Shown: positions 1 to 5,797 of the stretch, piece after piece
How positions within the stretch are numbered: the stretch's first letter is position 1
Layout of the letters: every line of letters begins with the position of its first letter
Assembly (NCBI GenBank): GCA_031271905.1
Contig: JAISUT010000029.1
Location: 1 to 51,382 of the forward strand
Source of the DNA: Acidobacteriota bacterium
GTDB taxonomy: Bacteria; Acidobacteriota; UBA6911
Direction: 5' to 3'
DNA: 51,382 bases
Program-made: the position numbers and the translations under genes
Notes under the pieces: model-generated
The model's input: only the letters and a program-made list of their open reading frames with translations
What the model was told of the DNA's origin: nothing
The model's database searches: none

Positions 1-120
1 GAGAAGGGCAAACTTGAAGATGCCCGTGCGATGTTCCTCGAAGGCATCGGCATGGACATGATCGAGCGCGTGACGAAGATTCCGATGGAGCGGCTGAAGA
101 AGGAGCTGCTGGCGCAGTAA
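1..120 (+). CDS. C-terminal end of an Rpn-family (PD-(D/E)XK) nuclease, 5' end outside window
   Basis: The frame is open from base 1 to a TAA at 118-120 and encodes 39 residues ending MERLKKELLAQ. The pattern 'EDARAMFLEGIGMDMIERVTKIP' split over helix-turn-helix-like residues is the usual tail of Rpn/PDDEXK_2 (transposase_31-like) proteins: a charged coiled segment followed by a short domain of the type 'G(L/M)xxxxIxxxTxIxxExIxxL'. The catalytic nuclease core lies upstream of the window, so activity cannot be judged. A second, frameshifted Rpn-family gene lies at 2922-3771. The family assignment rests only on the tail. Confidence 0.6.
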   Translation, partial: EKGKLEDARAMFLEGIGMDMIERVTKIPMERLKKELLAQ

Positions 121-232
121 CCTGGCGCGTCGGCGGCGGGCGGCGCGGGTGCGGAGCAAACCATCCCTCGCATGCGGACGTGCGCGCCATCGGCCTGCGC
201 CAAGTGAAAACCGGCGGTTTGTCGCACGGCAG

Positions 233-253
233 GGCGGTTTCTCCGAAACCGCC
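233..253. terminator. Hairpin in the gap between the Rpn gene and the convergent PKD gene
   Basis: GGCGGTTT-CTCCG-AAACCGCC forms a perfect 8-bp stem with a 5-nt loop. It sits in the 200-bp gap between two convergent genes (plus-strand end at 120, minus-strand end at 321). No long T-run follows on either strand, so a bidirectional terminator is likely but not certain. I see nothing else in 121-320. Confidence 0.45.
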
Positions 254-315
254 GCCATTGCCATGCGGACTGATCGGAGAGCCGTCCCTGCCGTACTCTC
301 ATTGCACGGAGTTTT

Positions 316-378
316 TCATTTCACGAAGCCGTGGTAGTTGCCGTCGGCGTCCACGAAGTATCCCACGACCCGGCCAGC
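316..378 (-). pseudogene. Terminal fragment of a HAF-repeat gene, overlapping the PKD gene end in another frame
   Basis: In the frame offset from the PKD gene, the minus strand reads A-G-R-V-V-G-Y-F-V-D-A-D-G-N-Y-H-G-F-V-K-stop (TGA at 318-316). This is the signature unit of the HAF extracellular repeat. It matches units such as NDAGQVVGYYMDASGRYHGF in the intact HAF lipoprotein at 48640-49704. Only the last ~20 codons survive, so a deletion or illegitimate recombination joined a PKD gene to the end of a HAF gene in the wrong frame, around the bases GCTGGCCGG. Confidence 0.7.
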
Positions 379-1943
379 ACGCTCCAAAGGTAGGTCAGGG
401 GGTAGCCTTGCGGGTCGCTTGACGCGCCGCCGTCGAGCTGCGCCGCCACGCCCGCCTCCACCTCCTGGTCCTCGCCGGCGTCCGCCACCGGCGGCAGGTC
501 ATTCGTCGAGACCAGCACCGTCGCGGGGGCGCTGGCCGCCGGCGAAGCGTCGCTCACCGTGAGCTGCGCCACATAGTCGCCGGGGACGTCCGCGACGAAC
601 CACGGGCGCGCCGTGTCCGCGTCATGCAGCTCCGCCGCGCTCCCGGCGGGCTTGGACGCGAGCGCCCAGGCGTAGTCAAGCGGCAGCCCGTTCAACCCCC
701 TGGAGCCGCCGCCGTCCAGATGCACCGTCTCGCCGACCGCCACGCGCTGCGCCCGCCCCGCGTCCGCCATAGGCGCCAGGGTCATCGTAGACACCTCCAC
801 CAAGTCGGGGTCGCCGGCCATGAACCGGTCTGACGCCACCAAGCGGAATTTATAGCTGCCGGGCAGGTCGACCACGAACGTCGGCGTCACCGCCGCCGGG
901 TCGGACAGCTCCGCCGCGCTTCCCGCAGGCTTTTCCACGAGCTCCCAGGCGTACGTCAACGGCACGCCGTTCAGGGTGGTCGAGCCGCTGCCGTCGAGCG
1001 CCACCGTGGCACCGACCGCCGCCGCCTGGTCCTCGCCCGCGCGGGTCGTGGGCTTCACCGCGCCGATGGTCACCTCCACCGACGACGGCGCGCTGTCGCC
1101 CGTGCCGTCGCTGCAGACCAGCTCGACGACATACCTGCCGGGGACGTCCGCCCGGAATTCGGGGCGCACCGCCGTCGGGTCGCTCAGCGTGGCGTGGCTC
1201 CCCTCGGGCTTTTCCACGATGGTCCACCGATAGGTGACGGGCCCGCCGCCCGCGCCGCCGACCGACTTGCTCCCGTCCAAGACCACCGTCGCGCCCGCCT
1301 CCACCACTTGGTCGCTGCCGGCGTCGGCTGTCGGAGTGGCGGGCGGGGCGGTGTCGTAGGCGATCTCCCAGAACAGGTCGTCGGGGTCGAGGGGTTCCAG
1401 CGCACTGCGGCGGATGGTGAACGTGTCTCCGTCGCTCACCTTCGCGCTCATCGCGCCCACGTTGCCGAAGCGCAGGACGCCCTCCACCACCTCGACGCGG
1501 GGGTTGACGCTCGTCAGCGTCGCCGTCACGTTCGACACCGCGCCGCCGATGTTGGTCACCACCGCCGTGTAGTCGTAGTCGTAGACGCCGTCAACGACGA
1601 CAGCCTGCCGCCGCCTCCCATTCGAACTGGGCACCGGCTGGCTGCCGACGACCCGTCGCCGCCTCAAAGCCGAGCCCACCGCCGCCTGGTTGTCGATGTC
1701 GTAGTCGTAGAGACCGGTATAGACCGGCCGCTGTTCCACCTGCACGTAGTGGCCGATGCGCAACTGCTCGCCCTGCGGCGCCGCGGCGGCGCCACCGTCG
1801 CCGGAGGCGTCTTGCACCGGTATTTGCATATATTGGGGGAGCACCAGGGGTGCCAGCCGGGGCGTCCAGACGTTCGCATATTGGGCGTAGGGTTGGAAAA
1901 AGACGATGGCGGCCAACAGGATGGTTGCGATCGGTTTTCTCAT
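321..1943 (-). CDS. Secreted PKD-repeat surface protein, 3'-truncated and fused out of frame to a HAF-gene remnant
   Basis: 540 residues. The first ~20 (MRKPIATILLAAIVFFQ) look like a signal peptide. Residues ~60-190 form an N-terminal domain also found in the CotH protein at 43917-47864 (shared features: YVQV near the start, 'VxATLTSxxP', 'VRFGNV', 'DTFTI', 'PFDPxxLxWEIA'). Compared with that paralog it carries an Arg-rich insertion flanked by two YDYD motifs. Then follow three full PKD domains (each with ADAG.DQ, 'LDGxxS', 'YxWxLxxKPxGS') and the start of a fourth. The fourth breaks after YLWSVLAG. The remaining 15 residues (S, then WDTSWTPTATTTAS) are a frameshifted reading of another gene's end (see 316-378). 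PKD domains mediate surface adhesion or protein interaction. Anchoring is unknown, and the protein may be non-functional or simply truncated. Confidence 0.8.
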   Translation of the reverse strand: MRKPIATILLAAIVFFQPYAQYANVWTPRLAPLVLPQYMQIPVQDASGDGGAAAAPQGEQLRIGHYVQVEQRPVYTGLYDYDIDNQAAVGSALRRRRVVGSQPVPSSNGRRRQAVVVDGVYDYDYTAVVTNIGGAVSNVTATLTSVNPRVEVVEGVLRFGNVGAMSAKVSDGDTFTIRRSALEPLDPDDLFWEIAYDTAPPATPTADAGSDQVVEAGATVVLDGSKSVGGAGGGPVTYRWTIVEKPEGSHATLSDPTAVRPEFRADVPGRYVVELVCSDGTGDSAPSSVEVTIGAVKPTTRAGEDQAAAVGATVALDGSGSTTLNGVPLTYAWELVEKPAGSAAELSDPAAVTPTFVVDLPGSYKFRLVASDRFMAGDPDLVEVSTMTLAPMADAGRAQRVAVGETVHLDGGGSRGLNGLPLDYAWALASKPAGSAAELHDADTARPWFVADVPGDYVAQLTVSDASPAASAPATVLVSTNDLPPVADAGEDQEVEAGVAAQLDGGASSDPQGYPLTYLWSVLAGSWDTSWTPTATTTAS

Positions 1944-2247
1944 AAGTGCGTGTTCCTTCTCGTGTTCGTGCCTCGTGCCGGTTGTATGAATTCTCGCCGC
2001 CTACCTTTTTGCTCCCTGACGCGCTCGTCGCCGCAATTTCTTTTATCGAAGGGGGACGGCAAACCCCTGCCGCCCGTGCCCCCCCCCCGTAGCGGGAACA
2101 GACCTCCGCGCACACAAGCAAGCTGATTAATTCCAATGTTTTACAATTATTGCAAGCCATTGGCGGAAACCACTTGTCATGCTGGAAATCCAATTTTTTG
2201 ATGCAATTCACATGCCACAGGGGAAAAACGCGGCACCGTATTTTTTG

Positions 2248-2274
2248 CTTGACTTTTGCAAATTATTTATTTTC
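2248..2274. promoter_or_regulatory. 27-bp AT-rich box, locus 1 copy
   Basis: This stretch (CTTGAC...CAAATTA.TTATTTTC) matches 49842-49868 at 23 of 27 positions. In both places it is followed rightwards by a pentanucleotide tract and then by a TGTAAAG palindrome. In both places a secreted-protein gene lies to the left on the minus strand. It is about 305 bp upstream of the PKD gene start. It may hold promoter elements, but no strong -35/-10 pair can be fixed on either strand. Confidence 0.5.
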
Positions 2275-2282
2275 AGCAAAAT

Positions 2283-2363
2283 GTTTTGTTTTGTTTTGTT
2301 TTGTTTTGTTTTGTTTTGTTTTGTTTTGTTTTGTTTTGTTTTGTTTTGTGCGGTGCGGTGCGG
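2283..2363. repeat. Pentanucleotide microsatellite (gtttt)13 followed by (tgcgg)3
   Basis: Bases 2283-2349 are 13.4 perfect copies of a 5-mer (gtttt). A second 5-mer array, about three copies of tgcgg, follows at once. The surroundings are non-coding. An open frame runs through the tract and translates as repeated CFVLF, but it has no ribosome-binding site or family resemblance. Perfect tracts of this length are prone to slipped-strand length change. The tract lies ~340 bp upstream of the PKD surface-protein start, between a conserved box and a palindrome. Confidence 0.9.
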
Positions 2364-2375
2364 TGCCACCCTTTT

Positions 2376-2395
2376 GTGTAAAGATTTCCTTACAC
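2376..2395. promoter_or_regulatory. Palindrome GTGTAA-N8-TTACAC, possible operator
   Basis: A perfect 6+6 inverted repeat (20 bp in total) of the type TGTAAAG...CTTACA sits just right of the pentanucleotide tract. Related palindromes occur at 49941-49968 and 50043-50070 in the corresponding position of the second locus. The arrangement fits a dimeric regulator, but none is identified. Confidence 0.5.
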
Positions 2396-2514
2396 TTTTA
2401 GTAGCATTGGCGATCCATGCGATTGTCTGTCGGGGACGGCGGCATCCGTTTTTTGCCCCGGGTGGGGTGCGCCCTGCGCCGAACGGTCGTCCTTTGCGCA
2501 ACCCTTACAGGGTT

Positions 2515-2606
2515 GGATTATTTCCCATCCCCCGTCCCCAGGGTAGGCACCGCTTCGCGTCCGCCAACCCTGGGCTTTGTGACGAAGCCCCTATGATTGG
2601 GGCTGG
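2515..2606. repeat. REP-like double-hairpin element, copy 1
   Basis: The core begins CCCCAGGGTAGGC at 2536, pairs with GCCAACCCTGGG at ~2563-2574, and is followed by a second small stem, AAGCCCC/GGGGCT. Copies 2 (3971-4063) and 3 (13301-13370) share the core, including the CGCTTCGCGTCCGCC loop. Copies 1 and 2 also share ~20 bp to the left (ATTtCCCATCCCCC-like). No gene ends beside this copy, unlike the other two. Confidence 0.75.
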
Positions 2607-2623
2607 GAGTTTTTCCCTGCCAT

Positions 2624-2672
2624 GTCCGCCGGTTCCGTTCGCGCTCCGCCGACGGTTACTCAAATCATGCCC
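2624..2672. repeat. Short dispersed repeat, copy 1
   Basis: About 49 bp beginning GTCCGCCGGTTCCG and ending CTCAAATCATGCCC recur at 30862-30910 with roughly six mismatches. Both copies are non-coding, and inside each is a weak inverted repeat of CCGCCGG with CCGRCGG. Function is unknown. I see no gene in the remainder of 1944-2921. Confidence 0.55.
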
Positions 2673-2921
2673 TTCCAGGGCATTCGCCCCCTCTATGGCC
2701 AACTAGCATACGTGTCGATCACGCTGTTTTTCCCGACTATCCGCTCGGCCGGCGCACACCTGCGACGACGGTATTCAGATCGTGATCCGGCGCGTCGCGG
2801 CTTGCCGGACAAAAGTTCCAGTTGCTGTAAAACTGATGAATGCCCCGTCTTTACGACAGTCGCGGATCCGGCGCCGCGCGTGGTATGATTGCCATGTCGC
2901 GCGCAGGGAGGTGGGCAGACG

Positions 2922-3771
2922 GTGAAGCTGGAGTACACGTTCACATACGACACGCTGTTCAAGATGTTGTTCGTCCGATAACCCGGACCTGCTCAAACGG
3001 CTCGTCGCGGCGATGCTCGGCATCGCGGCAGACAGCATGTCGGAGTTCAGGATCACGAACCCCGAGATGCCGCCGGAGGCCGTCGGCGACAAGTTCTGCC
3101 GCCTGGACGTCAACATGGCGGTGGACGGCGCGAGGGTCAACCTAGAGGTGCAGGTCGCGGACGAGGGGGACTACCCCGAGCGCTCCCTGTTCAACTGGGC
3201 GAGGGTGTACTCCTCCGCGCTCCAAGCGGGCGGTTCGTACGCCTCGCTCCCCCGCGTGGTCGTCATCAGCATCGTGGATTTCAGGCTGTTCGGCTGCGCG
3301 GGGTACCGCTCGGAGTTCCGCCCGCTCGAAGTGACGCGCCGCGAGCCGCTGTCGGACAGGATGGAGCTGCTTTTTTTCGAGGTGGGGAAGCTGCCGCCGG
3401 ACATCGACGCGGCAAACGAGCTGGAGCTGTTGCTCTCGCTGTTCCGCGCGAAGACGGAGGAAGACTTGAAGCGGCTCGAAGCATTGGAGGTGCCCATCGT
3501 GACACAGGCAATCGGAGCGTATCGCAAGGTGACGGTGTCGGACGAGTTCAAGGAGCTGGAGCGTCTAAGGGAGCTCGCCCGCCACAACGAGGCGTCGGCG
3601 CTGGCTCGCGTCCGCCGCGAAACCGAACAGGCGGTTACCGCCAAAGTTACCGCAAAATGGCAAGGCGTGGTTGCCGACAAGGACGCGGCGCTTGCGCACA
3701 AAGACGCGGCGCTTGCACATAAGGACGTGGAAATCGCCCGCTTGCGCGCCCAGCTCGAAAAAGGCAAGTGA
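2922..3771 (+). pseudogene. Frameshifted Rpn-family (PD-(D/E)XK) nuclease gene
   Basis: The start at GTG 2922 reads VKLEYTFTYDTLFKMLFVR and then hits TAA at 2979-2981. One base later the reading resumes in the next frame as NPDLLKRLVAAMLGI and runs to 3771. This joins the expected family N-terminus (TYDxxFKxLF...xPDLLxxLL) across a single extra base near 2979. The body keeps the nuclease-type strand 'LDVNMAVDGARVNLEVQVA' (E and Q of the E-x-Q motif) and ends with a coiled coil made of KDAALAH repeats. Without the frameshift the product would be ~282 residues. Rpn proteins are recombination-promoting nucleases often found in multiple decaying copies. Translation of the 3' part from ATG 3013 would lack the N-terminal nuclease segment. 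Confidence 0.75.
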
Positions 3772-3788
3772 AAGCCGTCTTGAATATC

Positions 3789-3971
3789 TTATGACCGCAT
3801 ACAGGCGAGGACGGCGCGCTTGGCTAGCGTCTGCTTGCCTGTTTCGACGCAGGCGGGGAAGCCCTGGGAGAGGTTCGCCCTCAAGGAGAGTTCGAGTTGC
3901 GACATCGACTTGCCGACCCTGATGGCGCGAATCCGCTCGACCACGCCAAGGGGTATGACGCCGGGTATTTG
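3789..3971 (-). pseudogene. Remnant of an XRE-family HTH regulator
   Basis: The minus strand reads VVERIRAIRVGKSMSQLELS, then LRANLSQGF.ACVETGKQ, ending at TAA 3791-3789. This is the Cro/CI-type helix-turn-helix core (R-I-R-xx-R-xxx-x-MSQ-xxLSxxA-xLSxxFxxxxETGK). The usual continuation after ETGK (a PS.xTxxRIAxAL-like helix) is replaced by an unrelated short tail. The upstream side runs straight into REP-like copy 2, so no convincing start remains. The evidence supports a fragment rather than a working regulator. Confidence 0.45.
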
Positions 3972-4063
3972 GATTCTTTTCCATCCCCCACCCCATCCCC
4001 AGGGTAGGCACCGCTTCGCGTCCGCCAACCCTGGGCTTTGTTACGAAGCCCCGTCGGGGCTTT
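3971..4063. repeat. REP-like double-hairpin element, copy 2 (supplies the stop codon of the MoaD-like gene)
   Basis: The core is 3997-4062: CCCCAGGGTAGGC...GCCAACCCTGGG, then AAGCCCC-GTC-GGGGCTT as a perfect 7-bp stem. Read on the minus strand it follows a gene end, as copy 3 does. The minus-strand gene at 4041-4331 reads into the second hairpin and takes its TAA (4043-4041) from the element. Confidence 0.8.
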
Positions 4064-4331
4064 TGCAGCCGCCGGCGATGGCGAAGACCACCGTCAACTC
4101 GTCCCCATCCTTCACAGGCGTCTCCATGCCCGCAAGCTGCCGGACATCTTGCTCGTTGAGGTACAGGTTCAGATAGCGCAAAGTCTTGAGAGTGAAAAAA
4201 CGCGCGGCGGCTTCGGGGAAGCGCGCCTTGAAATTCTCCAGAACCTCGCCGACGGTGCCCCCCCCCAGCGGCGTCGCGGCCTGCTGGTCGGTGAAGGGGC
4301 GGAGGGGCGAGGGGATGTAAACGGTGACCAT
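4041..4331 (-). CDS. MoaD/ThiS-family ubiquitin-like sulfur-carrier protein with a C-terminal extension
   Basis: 96 residues, taking the ATG at 4331 (MVTVYIPSPLRPFT), preceded by GGGG 7 nt upstream. A start at 4337 is possible. The beta-grasp pattern is clear: TVYIPSPLR, then 'GGTVGEVLENFKARFP', 'LNLYLNEQDVRQLAGMETPVKDGDELTVVFAIAGG' in segments. Sulfur carriers must end in Gly-Gly, whose carboxylate is adenylated and thiocarboxylated. Here GG is followed by eight more residues (CKSPDGAS) encoded by the adjacent REP-like hairpin. So either the extension is removed by a protease, as reported for some sulfur carriers, or the protein is inactive. No MoeB/ThiF partner is visible nearby. Confidence 0.75.
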   Translation of the reverse strand: MVTVYIPSPLRPFTDQQAATPLGGGTVGEVLENFKARFPEAAARFFTLKTLRYLNLYLNEQDVRQLAGMETPVKDGDELTVVFAIAGGCKSPDGAS

Positions 4332-4349
4332 GCCCATTCCCCGCGAAAT

Positions 4350-4970
4350 TCAATCGACGCCGAAATCCAGGCCTTCCGCAGTGGTGCCGACCACGAGGAG
4401 GTATTCCCCCTTTTTGAGCCGGCGTTCCGGCCGCACCTGGATGGAACCGTCGGGGTTGGGAAGTACGGTTATGCGGACAATGTCCGCTTTGCGGAAACCG
4501 TACCTGTTGCCCACCTCGACCAAGGAGAGTTTCGCCCGACAGACGCGACGCCCCCCCTCTTTTTTCAGGCGCACCAGCATCGGCTCGGGCACGCCCCCGC
4601 CTTGCGGACGGATCAGGAAGACGGGCTGCCCCGGGGAGCCGCTCGAAAAACGCAGTGCGGCCGCGGCTCCGGCGAACGCCACATCCATGCCGAGGTCGGT
4701 GTAGCCGTAGGTCTGGACGTAGGTGCCGTACCCCCGGGCGCGCGCATCGACGGCAGGGGCGGGCTCCATGCGCGTCCATCCGTCGCCGTCCTTGAAATAA
4801 CAGGCGGGGGGCGCGACGGCATCGCCCTTGCCGCCCGCATCGGCGGCGCTGGCGGGCACCGCCGTATCAACCTGCGCAGCCTCGTCCGATGACATGGGCG
4901 GCTCCCCGCCCGGCGCCAAGGTCGGCACCGCCTGCAAAAGGAGCATCATGCCAAGAATCGCACCAACCAT
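4350..4970 (-). CDS. Exported protein of unknown function
   Basis: 206 residues. It starts MVGAILGMMLLLQAVPTLAPG, a short signal-peptide or anchor-like segment, followed by a Pro/Ala-rich linker to ~residue 55. The remainder is a soluble domain with a conserved-looking 'YxxYVQTYGYTDLGMDVAF' stretch and a basic 'LRPERRLKKGEYLLVVG' end, the latter suggesting a beta-sandwich strand pattern. I do not recognise the family. It lies 47 bp downstream of gspB on the same strand, so it may be co-transcribed with the gspA-gspB pair. AGGG precedes the start. Confidence 0.65.
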   Translation of the reverse strand: MVGAILGMMLLLQAVPTLAPGGEPPMSSDEAAQVDTAVPASAADAGGKGDAVAPPACYFKDGDGWTRMEPAPAVDARARGYGTYVQTYGYTDLGMDVAFAGAAAALRFSSGSPGQPVFLIRPQGGGVPEPMLVRLKKEGGRRVCRAKLSLVEVGNRYGFRKADIVRITVLPNPDGSIQVRPERRLKKGEYLLVVGTTAEGLDFGVD

Positions 4971-5017
4971 GGCACCCTCCCCGCGAACAACGGCCTATGA
5001 GTCAATGAACCGGCGAA

Positions 5018-5785
5018 TCAATGGGAGACCGGCGCCGCGCCGGGGCGCAAGGTCACCCGTTCCTCGCCCCGCCGCAGGATCACGCCGTCCGGGGTGATGC
5101 TCTCGACGACGCAATCCGCCGTCACGTCGTCACCCTCCAGATACCGCCGCCCGTCGAGGAAAACCATGCGCTCGTCTTTGTCGTCGCTGTAGAGATGGAC
5201 GCTCATGGTCATCGCCGCCGCGACATCCCGGAGGGATGTCGCACCCCCCCCTCCCGCAGGCCGCGCTTGCGCAGGTTGCGCCTGCGCAGGCGGCGCGACC
5301 GCTGATCGCGCAGACGGCTCGGGCGCGACGCTCGCAGGCGCGCCAGTCGAAGGCGCGGTCGGCGCAGACGCGGCAACCGAAGGAGCGGACGGCGCGGACG
5401 CCACACCCGCAGGCACGGACGGCGCGGGCGCGGCGGGCGAAGGCGCGGTCGGCGCGGACGCCACACCCGCAGGCACGGACGGCGCGGACGCGGCAACCGA
5501 AGGCGCGGTCGGCGCGTCCACCGCCGCCTGCGACGGCGGCGCGGGCGCAGGGCTCGCCAAAGCCACGGCGGAAGCGGCGTCCGGCACCGGAGCCTGCGCC
5601 CCGCGGCGTTGGAACAAAAACACCGCCACGACCAGGCAGAGTGTCGCGGCCACCGCCACGGCGACGCCGAGGCGGACGCCCGCCCTTTTCTTTTCTGGAA
5701 GCTCGTGGACGGTTTCGAGCGTCGGGACTTTAGCCAGCTCCCGCTCGCGATCCGCCTTCCTCAGCGCATCCAATATGTACGACAT
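5018..5785 (-). CDS. gspB: GspB-like type II secretion assembly protein
   Basis: 255 residues. The N-terminus MSYILDALRKADRERELAKVP is the hallmark of the GspB/ExeB family. One membrane helix follows at ~38-58 (GVAVAVAATLCLVVAVFLF). The middle (~65-170) is a Pro/Ala/Ser-rich periplasmic linker encoded by a 60-bp tandem repeat. The C-terminal T2SSB domain (SVHLYSDDKDERMVFLDGRR...GVILRRGEERVTLRPG) closes the protein. GspB works with the ATPase GspA to place the secretin in the peptidoglycan layer, and here the GspA-type gene lies directly upstream (12-bp gap). No other type II secretion genes are in the window. Confidence 0.85.
   Translation of the reverse strand: MSYILDALRKADRERELAKVPTLETVHELPEKKRAGVRLGVAVAVAATLCLVVAVFLFQRRGAQAPVPDAASAVALASPAPAPPSQAAVDAPTAPSVAASAPSVPAGVASAPTAPSPAAPAPSVPAGVASAPSAPSVAASAPTAPSTGAPASVAPEPSARSAVAPPAQAQPAQARPAGGGGATSLRDVAAAMTMSVHLYSDDKDERMVFLDGRRYLEGDDVTADCVVESITPDGVILRRGEERVTLRPGAAPVSH
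5341..5520. repeat. 60-bp tandem repeat inside gspB
   Basis: Bases 5341-5400, 5401-5460 and 5461-5520 are three consecutive 60-bp units of near-identical sequence (for example CCACACCCGCAGGCACGGAC begins both the second and third). They encode ~20-residue Pro/Ala/Ser/Val units of the periplasmic linker (APSVPAGVASAPTAPS-like). The in-frame period means copy-number changes alter linker length without breaking the gene. Confidence 0.8.
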
Positions 5786-5797
5786 CTTCCCGTTTCC

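Noticed and set aside
2179-2706. Open frame through the (gtttt) tract encoding CFVLF repeats
   Set aside because: No ribosome site, no recognisable domain on either side, and it crosses the REP-like and 49-bp repeats; more likely regulatory or intergenic DNA.
2976-2985. Programmed frameshift to make full-length Rpn nuclease
   Set aside because: No slippery heptamer or downstream pseudoknot is visible at the shift; a simple one-base mutation is the easier explanation.
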